A stretch of DNA of 64,000 nt from contig NZ_BAHD01000026.1 in the NCBI RefSeq assembly GCF_000298215.1, positions 1 through 64,000 of the forward strand, written 5' to 3'. The notes under the pieces are model-generated. The model saw only the letters and a program-made list of their open reading frames with translations. It searched no databases and was not told the DNA's origin. Below are positions 24,997 through 34,502 of the stretch, piece after piece (the first letter of the stretch is position 1; the number at the start of each line of letters is the position of its first letter). Source of the DNA: Kineosphaera limosa NBRC 100340. GTDB taxonomy: Bacteria; Actinomycetota; Actinomycetes; Actinomycetales; Dermatophilaceae. Position numbers and translations under genes: made by a program.

Positions 24997-26049
24997 ATGA
25001 ACTCCCAAGGTCCCACCATCCCGACCATCGAGCTGGCCGAAGGCTTGACCGTGAGCCGGATCGGCTTCGGTGGCATGGCCCTCTCGCCCGTGTACGGAGG
25101 CATCGACGACGCGGCGGCCGAACGCACGCTCGCCGCGACCATCGACGCCGGCATCACCTTCATCGATACCGCGGACGTGTACGGCGCGCCTCGCGACGGG
25201 GCGACCGGGCCGGCCGGCACTAACGAAGAACTCGTCGGCCGCGTGTTGCAGGGCCGTCGCGAGCAAGTGCAGCTCGCGACGAAATTCGGCATCACCGGCG
25301 CCCTGGGCACGGCGGCGGCGGGCGAGGTCAAACGGGTGCGCGGGGACCGCGACTACGTGCGGGCGGCCTGTGAGGCGTCGCTACGCCGCCTCGGCACCGA
25401 CGTCATCGACCTCTACTACCTGCACCGTCGGGATCTCGACGTGCCGATCGCGCAGACGGTCGCCGCCATGGCCGAGCTCGTCGCCGAGGGCAAGGTGCGG
25501 TATCTGGGCTTGTCGGAGGTGACGGCTGCGGAGCTGCGCGAGGCCGCGGCGGTGCATCCGATCGCCGCGGTGCAGAGCGAGTGGAGCATCTGGAGCCGGG
25601 ATGTCGAGGCGCACGTCGTGCCCGCGGCGCGCGAGGTCGGGGCCGGCTTCGTGCCCTACTCGCCGCTGGGGCGCGGCTTTCTCACGGGCACTCTCACCAG
25701 GGACGACGTGGCCGGTTCGATGCGCGCCGAGCAGCCGAGGTTCGACGCCGGCTTCGAGGCGAATCAGCGCGTCGTCGACGTGATCCGCTCCGTGGCAACC
25801 GAACTCGACGCGACCGCCGCGCAGGTTGCGCTCGCCTGGCTCTACGCCCAGGGCCAGCGGCTGGGCCTGCCTGTCGTCCCGATCCCCGGCTCGCGCAACG
25901 CCGCCCGCATGGACGAGAACGCCGGCGCCCTCGACCTACGCCTGACCGCCGACCACCTGGCGCGCCTCGACGCCGTGGCCGCCACCGTCAGCGGCGGCCG
26001 CAACCTCACCTTCAACGACCCCGGCTGGATCTCCGCAGACCGGGAGTGA
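24997..26049 (+). CDS. Aldo/keto reductase
   Basis: 350 residues, a TIM-barrel NADPH-dependent oxidoreductase. The tetrad is visible: Asp57 and Tyr62 in FIDTADVYG, Lys96 in LATKFG and His143 in YYLHR. LPVVPIPGSRNAARMDENAG near the end is the phosphate-binding block. It reduces aldehydes or ketones in the cytosol; the closest common type is the AKR13-like group. ATG 24997 has TAGCGT 7 bases upstream and no Shine-Dalgarno site. It precedes arsM by 95 bp but is probably separate. Confidence 0.9.
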   Translation: MNSQGPTIPTIELAEGLTVSRIGFGGMALSPVYGGIDDAAAERTLAATIDAGITFIDTADVYGAPRDGATGPAGTNEELVGRVLQGRREQVQLATKFGITGALGTAAAGEVKRVRGDRDYVRAACEASLRRLGTDVIDLYYLHRRDLDVPIAQTVAAMAELVAEGKVRYLGLSEVTAAELREAAAVHPIAAVQSEWSIWSRDVEAHVVPAAREVGAGFVPYSPLGRGFLTGTLTRDDVAGSMRAEQPRFDAGFEANQRVVDVIRSVATELDATAAQVALAWLYAQGQRLGLPVVPIPGSRNAARMDENAGALDLRLTADHLARLDAVAATVSGGRNLTFNDPGWISADRE

Positions 26050-26144
26050 TGGGTGTGGCAGGCAGCGCAGCGCCACGAGCCCCGCGCTGGGCAAGTGCGG
26101 GGCGGATGCCAGGGTTGAGTCAAAGACTTCTCAGGGAGGGTGTT

Positions 26145-27005
26145 GTGCAGACCGAAGCGACGAATCCGAGCAGTGACGAGCAGGTTCGGGCGGCGGTGCG
26201 GGAGCGGTACGCCCAGGCAGCGCGCCGGTCGCTGACGGCGGACGCGGGGGACGGGTGTTGCGGGTCGGCCGGCGGGGCGGGCGTCGATCCCATCACCGCG
26301 AACCTCTACGACGAGGAGGCGACCGACCTCGACGCCGCGTTGGCGGCCTCCCTGGGCTGCGGCAATCCCACCGCGCTGGCGCAGCTCAACCCCGGTGAGG
26401 ACGTGCTTGACCTCGGTTCCGGCGGAGGCATCGACGTGTTGCTTTCCGCCCGGCGGGTCGCCCCCGACGGCACCGCCTACGGCCTCGACATGACCGACGA
26501 CATGCTCGAGCTCGCCCGCCGCAACCAGGCGCAGGCCGGGATCGTGAACGCCACCTTTGTCAAGGGGCACATCGAGGACGTGCCGCTGCCCGATGCGGCC
26601 GTCGACGTCGTCATCTCCAACTGCGTCATCAACCTCTCCCCGGACAAGGGCGCCGTGCTGCGCGAGGCCTTCCGCGTGCTGCGCCCCGGCGGTCGGTTCG
26701 CGGTCTCCGACGTCGTCTTGCTGCGCGAGATCCCCGCCGAACTTCGCTCGGTCGTCGGCCTGTGGACCGGCTGCATCTCCGGCGCCCTGCGCGACACCGA
26801 GTACCTCGGCAAGCTCGCCGACGTCGGCTTCGAGCAAGCCTCCGTCCAGGTCACCCGCGAGTACGCCCGGGAAGACCTGGAGGCGATGGCCGAGCAGATG
26901 AGCCGCGACCAGTTGCCCGCGGGGATGGAGCTGCCGCAGGTCGTCGACGCCCTCGAGGGCGCGTTCGCCTCGGCCTTCGTGCGCGCCGCCAAACCCGCTC
27001 GCTGA
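26145..27005 (+). CDS. arsM: Arsenite methyltransferase
   Basis: 286 residues. SAM motif VLDLGSGGGIDVLLSARRV (near 87-105), then YGLDMTDDMLELARRN. The arsenic-binding cysteines of ArsM are present: Cys72 (LGCGNP), Cys160 (ISNCVINLSPDK) and Cys210 (WTGCISG), with an extra CC pair at 38-39. It methylates As(III) with S-adenosylmethionine to volatile or less retained forms. GTG 26145 has GGAGGG a few bases upstream and fits homologue N-termini; the longer frame has no support. It converges on arsR with an intergenic hairpin (GCCCAC/GTGGGC at 27037-27051). Confidence 0.92.
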   Translation: MQTEATNPSSDEQVRAAVRERYAQAARRSLTADAGDGCCGSAGGAGVDPITANLYDEEATDLDAALAASLGCGNPTALAQLNPGEDVLDLGSGGGIDVLLSARRVAPDGTAYGLDMTDDMLELARRNQAQAGIVNATFVKGHIEDVPLPDAAVDVVISNCVINLSPDKGAVLREAFRVLRPGGRFAVSDVVLLREIPAELRSVVGLWTGCISGALRDTEYLGKLADVGFEQASVQVTREYAREDLEAMAEQMSRDQLPAGMELPQVVDALEGAFASAFVRAAKPAR

Positions 27006-27074
27006 CCCGATCGCCCTCCCCGCCCGCCGGCACAAGGCCCACGTCGTGGGCGCCAGTGGACGGGCAGCCGCGCC

Positions 27075-27458
27075 TCAGCAGCAGCGGGCCGACCCGATGG
27101 AGGCGCCCAGGTAGTCGCGCGCGACGTCGAGCACCTCGGGTGCCACGGTGTAGTGCGCCCAGCGGCCGCGCTGCTCGCGCGTGATGATGCCGGCGGCGAC
27201 GAGCTTCTTGAGGTGGTGGCTCAGGGTCGGCTGGCTGATGCCGAGCTCGTCGGGCAGGTGGCAGGCGCACACTGTGCCCCCCTGGGCGGAGGCCAGATAG
27301 CCCACGAGGCGCACCCGGGTCGGGTCGGCGAGCGCCTTGAAGAGGTCGGCCAGGCAGGCCGCTTGTGCGGGCGCCATGAGCGGGGCTCCGCCAGTGGCGC
27401 AGCAGTCGTCCGGCGCAGCAGCGACAGACTCGGTCGAGGCGGCGGTCGTTGTCATCAC
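27075..27458 (-). CDS. arsR: Arsenite-responsive repressor ArsR
   Basis: 127 residues, one winged helix: LADLFKALADPTRVRLVGYL, then LGISQPTLSHHLKKLVAAG. Three thiol clusters are visible: Cys19-Cys20, Cys64-x-Cys66 in GTVCACHLP at the first helix of the DNA-binding unit (ELCVCDL-like site), and a terminal Cys126-Cys127, with Cys35 between. It represses the divergent acr3-arsC operon and itself until As(III) or Sb(III) binds. Two dyads sit in the shared 79-bp promoter region. Confidence 0.93.
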   Translation of the reverse strand: MMTTTAASTESVAAAPDDCCATGGAPLMAPAQAACLADLFKALADPTRVRLVGYLASAQGGTVCACHLPDELGISQPTLSHHLKKLVAAGIITREQRGRWAHYTVAPEVLDVARDYLGASIGSARCC

Positions 27459-27475
27459 CCCACCTTAGAGTCCAT

Positions 27476-27526
27476 ATTGACAATCATCAATGCGAGGCGG
27501 CAGGCTTCATATCGACAAACGTCGAT
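27476..27526. promoter_or_regulatory. Two ArsR operators in the divergent arsR-acr3 promoter
   Basis: Site 1 is ATTGACAATCATCAAT (27476-27491), an imperfect dyad near the arsR start. Site 2 is ATCGACAAACGTCGAT (27511-27526), a perfect 6-bp dyad with a 4-bp gap, 12 bp before the acr3 ATG. Their starts are 35 bp apart. The AT-rich character differs from the surrounding genes. Confidence 0.78.
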
Positions 27527-27537
27527 GAGAGGATGCC

Positions 27538-28626
27538 ATGCCCACCGCCGCGGATCACGCGCAGACGCCCGTCGCCGCCAAACTCTCTACCCTCGACCGG
27601 TTTCTGCCGGTGTGGATCCTCGCAGCGATGGTCGCCGGGCTGCTCCTGGGCCGGATGGTGCCGGGACTCTCGGGCGCGCTGTCCGCCGTCGAGATCGACG
27701 GGGTCTCGTTGCCGATCGCCATCGGCCTGCTCGTCATGATGTACCCGGTGCTGGCCAAGGTGCGCTACGACCGCCTCGACACCGTGACCCACGACAGACC
27801 CCTGCTCATCAGCTCGCTGGTGCTCAACTGGATCGTCGGCCCGGCCCTGATGTTTGCCCTGGCGTGGATCTTCCTGCCCGACCTGCCCGAGTACCGCACC
27901 GGCCTGATCATCGTGGGCCTGGCGCGGTGCATCGCGATGGTCATCATCTGGAACGACCTCGCGTGCGGAGACCGGGAGGCAGCGGCCGTGCTCGTCGCGC
28001 TGAACTCGGTCTTCCAGGTCATCGCCTTCGCCGCCCTCGGCTGGTTCTACCTGGAGGTGCTGCCGGGCTGGCTCGGCCTGCCGACCGCCGACCTCGACGT
28101 CTCCGCCTGGCAGATCGCCAAGTCCGTCCTCGTCTTCCTCGGGATACCGTTGCTAGCCGGCTACCTGTCGCGCCGAATCGGCGAAAAGCGTTGGGGCCGC
28201 GCCGCGTACGAGCGCTCCTTCTTGCCGCGGGTCGGTCCGTGGGCGCTGTACGGGCTGCTCTTCACGATCGTCCTGCTGTTCGCCCTGCAGGGTGAGCAGA
28301 TCACCAGCCGCCCGCTCGACGTCGCCCGGATCGCCGTGCCGCTGCTCATCTACTTCGCCCTGCAGTGGGGGGTGGGCTACCTGGTCGGTAAGGCGCTGAA
28401 GATGAGCTACGAGCGCACGACGACGCTCGCGTTCACCGCCGCCGGCAACAACTTCGAACTCGCCATCGCCGTCGCCATCGCGACGTTCGGCGTCACCTCC
28501 GGGCAAGCCCTGGCCGGCGTCGTCGGCCCCCTCATCGAGGTGCCCGTGCTCGTCGGCCTCGTCTACGTCTCCCTCGCGCTGCGCAAGAACTACCCCCACC
28601 AACTCACTGAGGAGGAGCGGTCATGA
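27538..28626 (+). CDS. acr3: Arsenite efflux transporter ACR3
   Basis: 362 residues, ten membrane segments, BASS superfamily. The conserved Cys131 in GLARCIAMVIIWNDLA and AFTAAGNNFELAIAVAIA in segment 9 are ACR3 marks. It exports As(III) using the proton gradient. GAGAGGA lies just before ATG 27538, and site 2 of the ArsR operator is directly upstream. The stop overlaps arsC (ATGA), so both are translated together. Confidence 0.95.
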   Translation: MPTAADHAQTPVAAKLSTLDRFLPVWILAAMVAGLLLGRMVPGLSGALSAVEIDGVSLPIAIGLLVMMYPVLAKVRYDRLDTVTHDRPLLISSLVLNWIVGPALMFALAWIFLPDLPEYRTGLIIVGLARCIAMVIIWNDLACGDREAAAVLVALNSVFQVIAFAALGWFYLEVLPGWLGLPTADLDVSAWQIAKSVLVFLGIPLLAGYLSRRIGEKRWGRAAYERSFLPRVGPWALYGLLFTIVLLFALQGEQITSRPLDVARIAVPLLIYFALQWGVGYLVGKALKMSYERTTTLAFTAAGNNFELAIAVAIATFGVTSGQALAGVVGPLIEVPVLVGLVYVSLALRKNYPHQLTEEERS

Positions 28627-29057
28627 CCCGACCGTCCGTGCTGTTCGTCTGCGTCAAAAACGGCGGCAAGTCCCAGATGGCCGCGGCGCTGCTGCGTCAG
28701 GCGGCGGGTGACGCCATCGAGGTGCACTCCGCCGGAACCACGCCCGGCGCCGGGATCAACGAGTTGTCCCGCCAGGTCATCGAGGAGGCCGGCGGGTCGA
28801 TGGCCGGCGAGTCGACCAAGCCCATCGACCCCGAGCTACTTGTCCGCGTGGACCGCGTCATCGTGCTCGGATCGGAGGCGGTGGTCGAACCCGTCGCAGG
28901 CATGCGCGGCTCGATCGAGACGTGGGAGACCGACGAGCCGTCCGCCCGCGGCATCGAGGGCGTCGAGCGGATGCGGCTCGTGCGCGACGACATCCGGACC
29001 CGCGTCGCTGCCCTGCTGGCTGGAGTCGGCGCCCCCGCCCAGCCGGATACGCACTAG
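28623..29057 (+). CDS. arsC: Arsenate reductase, mycothiol-dependent type
   Basis: 144 residues, low-molecular-weight phosphatase fold. The P-loop is CVKNGGKSQ (Cys10), the form seen in corynebacterial ArsC1/ArsC2, which use mycothiol and mycoredoxin instead of internal disulphide relay. HSAGTTPG follows as in the family. No second catalytic Cys is present, consistent with the mycothiol route. It makes As(III) for ACR3 and ArsM. ATG overlaps the acr3 stop by 4 bp. Confidence 0.9.
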   Translation: MTRPSVLFVCVKNGGKSQMAAALLRQAAGDAIEVHSAGTTPGAGINELSRQVIEEAGGSMAGESTKPIDPELLVRVDRVIVLGSEAVVEPVAGMRGSIETWETDEPSARGIEGVERMRLVRDDIRTRVAALLAGVGAPAQPDTH

Positions 29058-29195
29058 AGCGATCCGCGACCTTATCGTCAGCCTCGGCCTTCAGCCCCGC
29101 AGCTAGACCCCGAGGGGCAGACTGTCGCCAAGGGTAGTGCCTGGGATATGGACAAGAAGGGTGGCGTGGCCAGATCGCCCGGCGGCTGGTCGGTA

Positions 29196-29603
29196 TCAGG
29201 AGAGCGAGGCCCGGTGTAGGCGCAGGCCGGTGACTCGTGCCACGTTCGCCAGGTCGCGATCCCAGGCAAGGACCTCGTGGCCGCCTCGCAGCGCAACGGA
29301 GACGATCATGCAGTCGATGAGGCCGCGAGGCGTGATTCCGGCCCGCCGGCACGCTCGATAGGTCGTCACTGCGGCGTTGAAGTCGGCGGCAGCATCGAAG
29401 CGCGCGAGATGGAAGCGATGCAGGAGGCGGCGCAGCTCCGTCTCCCTGAACGCCGTGCGTGCCCCGGCGCACACCTCCATGACGATCGGTTCGGTGACAG
29501 CGATTGGGCCCTGGTCGGCGATGAGGCCGGTCAACGCCTCGTCCACGGTGCTACCTGTGGCGCGATCGAACTCGACCCAAGCGGACGTGTCGACGAGGAT
29601 CAC
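29196..29603 (-). CDS. vapC: VapC-type PIN toxin
   Basis: 135 residues, PIN ribonuclease. The acidic site is complete: Asp5 (VDTSAWVE), Glu43 (EPIVMEVC), Asp97 (GLIDCMIV) and Asp115/117 (WDRD). GTG 29603 overlaps the antitoxin stop by 4 bp. The toxin would cleave RNA (tRNA or rRNA in well-studied VapCs) when freed from VapB. Its target is unknown. Confidence 0.92.
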   Translation of the reverse strand: MILVDTSAWVEFDRATGSTVDEALTGLIADQGPIAVTEPIVMEVCAGARTAFRETELRRLLHRFHLARFDAAADFNAAVTTYRACRRAGITPRGLIDCMIVSVALRGGHEVLAWDRDLANVARVTGLRLHRASLS

Positions 29604-29827
29604 GCGACCTCGGCGGGCGAGCGGTCGACCGGCGCGGTGTCGATGGGAACGGTGCCGATGGCGTTGGCGCCGCGCATGGCCAGGGCCTCTTCGCGGGACA
29701 TCGGATCACCGGCGAGGTGACGCAGCGCGAGGTCGACGGCCTCGGTTTTCGTTCGCACTCCGAAGCGCTCGATGATCACATCGATGTAGTCGTTCTCAAT
29801 TTCGATGTTCGTGCGCGTCCGAGCCAT
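29600..29827 (-). CDS. vapB: VapB-type antitoxin
   Basis: 75 residues: a ribbon-helix-helix start (RTNIEIENDYIDVIIERFGV, RTKTEAVDLALRHLAG), the common VapB2 type, then an unstructured C-terminus that would cover VapC. ATG 29827 lies 6 bases after TAAAGT (29839-29834), so the mRNA is probably leaderless. Two direct ACGTGTA repeats 11 bp apart (29844-29838, 29833-29827) are a likely VapB operator covering this start. Confidence 0.9.
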   Translation of the reverse strand: MARTRTNIEIENDYIDVIIERFGVRTKTEAVDLALRHLAGDPMSREEALAMRGANAIGTVPIDTAPVDRSPAEVA

Positions 29828-29906
29828 ACACGTACTTTACACGTCGAGGGCTGCCGCAAGGAGTGATCGACGGCTGGCCCGTCCGATTTTCCGGCCGGCA
29901 CCCAGG

Positions 29907-30016
29907 ACGTAGCGGATTCTTGACGTACCCGCGAGCGGCCCGATTTATGAATGGGCAGGTCACAGGCTTTCAGCTGGCGGCGGCTGCCGCCGCGGTACGT
30001 CGAGAATCCGCTACGT
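29907..30016. repeat. Dispersed long palindromic element, copy C (subfamily 2)
   Basis: 110 bp. Left arm ACGTAGCGGATTCTTGACGT pairs with right arm ACGTCGAGAATCCGCTACGT; the only difference is a U-G pair in RNA. Core has GCCCGATTTATGAATGGGCA then GGTCA, like copies A and B, although the arms are those of copy D. Confidence 0.9.
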
Positions 30017-30209
30017 ACGGCCGGATCATCACCTGGCCGGGCCTCGAGAACGCGCCGGGGCACGTTCCTGCTCCCGCGCTTGCGGGTGCTCGGCCTCGTA
30101 TCTGTGACGTGACGATGTCGCAGGGCGCGGCCAGAGCCTGGACGACGGACCCCCGGCAAACCGTCGTAGGTGATCAGAGGCGATCATGAACCCCACTCGC
30201 TCATCCCCG

Positions 30210-30273
30210 ACCTGGAAATCCCGCCGGCAAACTTGGAAACTGCCGCCGGCTGACCTGGACTTTCCCGCCGGGT
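30210..30273. repeat. Three tandem 21-22-bp repeats
   Basis: Units start at 30210 (ACCTGGAAATCCCGCCGGCA), 30231 (ACTTGGAAACTGCCGCCGGC) and 30253 (ACCTGGACTTTCCCGCCGGG). The two-helical-turn period puts all on one DNA face. This resembles the multiple end repeats of IS21-family elements or iterons, but no transposase gene is adjacent. Confidence 0.7.
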
Positions 30274-30282
30274 GGCGTGCCG

Positions 30283-30921
30283 TCAGGTCCAGGCGATGGC
30301 GCGGATGGGGGAGCCGTCGGCGCCGGCGAAGGGGAGTGGCATCAGGCTCACCTGCACGCGCGGCGGGAGGTCGGTCAGGCCGCTCAGATTCTCGACGATG
30401 ACGCCGTCGGCGCCCAGTACCGCGGCGTGCGCGGCGAAGTCGACCTCGGCACCAGGCAGGGAAGTCTCGTCGGGGCTGAGGGTGTCGACGCCCAGCACCC
30501 GCATCCCGCGGGCCTGCAACCCGACGACGAGCTGAGCATCGAGCCACGGATGGGCCAGGTAGTGGGGCTCCCCGAAGGACTTGTCCCAACCGGTTGCGAC
30601 AAACACGATCGACGGCACGACCGGAGGCACGCCGGCCAACGCCTCAACGCCGACGCGCTGACGCGGAGCAAGGCCGGGCACCGCCAGCACGATCGCCTCG
30701 CCGCACAACTCCGCCACCGACAAGGCGTCGACGGTCCGCCCGCCCACAACCGTGTGGCTCGGCGCATCGAGGTGGGAGCCGGAGTGGGTGCCGCACGACA
30801 CCGCGGTGACCTCCACCCCATCCCGCGCAAGAGTCAGCGACGGCGCCAACCGCACCGGCGGATCGCCGGGGTAGACCTGCATGCCCGTGCGGATCGGATG
30901 CGTCAGATCCCACACGCTCAT
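30283..30921 (-). CDS. Cyclase-family protein (kynurenine formamidase-like)
   Basis: 212 residues. The metal motif is GTHSGSHLDAPSH (family HxGTHxDxPxH, first part shifted), with a further His/Asp in HPWLDAQ and an N-terminal WDLTHPIRTGMQVYPGDPP. It probably hydrolyses an amide or ester such as N-formylkynurenine or an aromatic amide, but no kyn genes are nearby. ATG 30921 overlaps the ABC-F stop (ATGA), so it is the distal gene of that operon. The 3' end lies 10 bp from the tandem repeats. Confidence 0.83.
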   Translation of the reverse strand: MSVWDLTHPIRTGMQVYPGDPPVRLAPSLTLARDGVEVTAVSCGTHSGSHLDAPSHTVVGGRTVDALSVAELCGEAIVLAVPGLAPRQRVGVEALAGVPPVVPSIVFVATGWDKSFGEPHYLAHPWLDAQLVVGLQARGMRVLGVDTLSPDETSLPGAEVDFAAHAAVLGADGVIVENLSGLTDLPPRVQVSLMPLPFAGADGSPIRAIAWT

Positions 30922-32624
30922 CGGGCCCGCCGCACGCGCGCCTCGTCCCAGACCGGCTCGGCCGACTCCTGCACCCGCCCGTCGCTGCCGAACACGAGAA
31001 ACCGATCGAAGCCGCGGGCGAACCAGCGGTCGTGGGTGACGGCGAGCACCGTTCCCTCGAAGGCGGCCAAACCCTCCTCCAGCGCCTCGGCCGAGTGCAG
31101 GTCGAGGTTGTCGGTCGGCTCGTCGAGCAGCAGCAGCGTCGCCCCCGACAGCTCGAGCATGAGGATCTGGAAGCGCGCCTGCTGCCCGCCGCTGAGTGAG
31201 TCGAAGGTCTGCTCGCCAGATCGCGCCAGCCCGTACCGGTCGAGCACCCGGGCAGCCTCCTCGCGGGTGCGCCCCGCTCGATGCTCGTCGCCCCGGTGCA
31301 GGATCTCCAGCAGCGTCCGCCCGGAGTAGGTGTGGTGCTACTGCGTCTGCGCGAACCACCCCGGCCGCACCCGCGACCCCAGCTTCGCGATCCCGGTGTG
31401 CCGCACCGCCGGCGGTGCCACCTCGCCGACGGGGCGGTGCTCGACCTCCGGATCGGAGCCGCCCGCAGCCAGCAACCGCAGGAAGTGCGACTTGCCTGAC
31501 CCGTTCGAGCCGAGCACGCCGACCCGCTCCCCGTACCAGACCTCGCAGTCGAAGGGCCGCATCAGCGAATCCGCGCCGTTCTCCTCCGGTGCGAGCAGCT
31601 CGAGGTCGGTGCAGGTGACGGCCCGTTTGGCGGTGCGTCCACCGCTCAGGCGCATCCGCACGTTCTGCTCGACGCTGACCTTCTCCGGCGGTCCCGCCTC
31701 CTCGAACTTGCGCAGCCGCGTCTGCGCCGCCTGATACCGCGAGGCCAGGCCGTCGTTGTACGCCGCCTTCTGCTTGTACATGAGCACGAGCTTGCGCAGC
31801 TTGGCCAGCTCCTCCTCCCAGCGGCGCAGCCGCTGCTCGAGGTCGGCGTTGCGGGCCTGCCGCGCCTCGTGCCAGGTGGCGAACGACCCCGGATGCATCC
31901 ACGCGCCGGCCCCGCTCGCGCCCGGCTCCAGCGTGATGACCCGGTCGGTGGCGGCGCTGAGCAGCTCGCGGTCGTGGCTGACGAGCAACACGGTTTTGTC
32001 GGTGTCGCGCAGGCGCGCCTCGAGCCAGCGCTTGCCGGGCACGTCGAGGTAGTTGTCCGGCTCGTCGAGCAGCAGCACCTCTTCGGGCCCCTGCAACAGC
32101 GCCTCGAGCACGAGCCGCTTCTGCTCACCGCCGGACAGCGTTGCGGCGCGCCGGTATTGCGCCTGTTCGAAGCCGATGCCGAGGGCGGCCATGGTCACCG
32201 TGTCCCACACCGTCTCGTACTCGTAGCCGCCGAAGTCGCCCCAGTCGGCGAGGGCCTGCGCGTACGCCATCTGCGCAGGCACGTCGTCGACCTCCATGAT
32301 CGCCAGCTCGGCGTCGTCGACCGCCCGCGCGGCCTTGGCGATGCGCTCCGGCGCGACGGCGATGAGCAGGTCCCGCACGGTCGAGTCGTCGCGCACCGAG
32401 CCGATGAACTGGCGCATGACGCCCAGGCCGCCGGAGCGGGTCACGGCGCCGCCGTGCGCGTCGAGGTCGCCGGCGATGATCCGCAGCAGCGTCGTCTTGC
32501 CCGAACCGTTGGGGCCGACGAGGGCCACGACCGCGCCGTCGCCGACGCGAAAGCTCACCTCGTCCAGCAGCGGCCGACCGTCGGGAAGCGCGTACGAGAT
32601 CTGATTGACGTCGATATGGCCCAC
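30918..32624 (-). pseudogene. ABC-F ATPase with an in-frame amber codon
   Basis: A single frame encodes two ATPase domains but is broken by TAG at 31340-31338, just after GWFAQTQ; reading continues in frame as HHTYSGRTLLEILHRG. Domain 1: Walker A GPNGSGKTT, LSGGEQKRLVLEALL, LLLDEPDNYLD. Domain 2: Walker A GSNGSGKS before the stop, signature LSGGQQARF and LLLLDEPTDNLD after it. ABC-F proteins act on the ribosome E-site, for resistance or stalling rescue. Start probably GTG 32624; ATG 32678 is possible. Nonsense mutation, sequencing error and suppression are all open; all frame sequence downstream is conserved. Confidence 0.85.
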
Positions 32625-32680
32625 GGGGGGCCACGATCCCAGATTCGCCCCGCCGACGCGAAGGCCTTTACGCGCCACGC

Positions 32681-32709
32681 GGCGGGGCGCGGCGGGGCGT
32701 GGCGGGGCG

Positions 32710-32710
<1 letters not shown>
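32681..32710. repeat. Three 10-bp tandem repeats between ABC-F genes
   Basis: GGCGGGGCGC, GGCGGGGCGT, GGCGGGGCGC in a row. The last base is also the end of the second ABC-F gene (TAG on minus at 32712-32710). With GCCACGC at 32674-32680 it can fold into a GC-rich hairpin (GCCACGC with GCGTGGC). Confidence 0.8.
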
Positions 32711-34389
<1,679 letters not shown>

Positions 34390-34405
34390 GCGACCTAGTG
34401 TGCCG

Positions 34406-34424
34406 GGGCCCGCTTCGCGGGCCC
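34406..34424. terminator. Hairpin after the MBL-fold gene
   Basis: GGGCCCGC, loop TTC, GCGGGCCC. It lies between the MBL-fold gene and the ABC-F gene, both on the minus strand, and could end transcription of the MBL gene. There is no T-run. Confidence 0.5.
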
Positions 34425-34502
34425 GGCGGGGCCGTCGATGCAGCGGGCTGCGGGCAGCGGGCGCGGCCCGGTCAGGCTGCAGGCGGGTCTACAGTCGAGT
34501 CC

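Larger units (their letters stand above)
29828..30282. other. Gene-poor region with palindromic copy C and tandem repeats
   Basis: 455 bp without a convincing gene. It holds the vapB promoter, palindromic copy C (29907-30016) and three tandem 21-22-bp repeats (30210-30273). The stretch between, 30017-30209, has a GC content like coding DNA but no frame that I can assign; it may be decayed. Confidence 0.6.
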
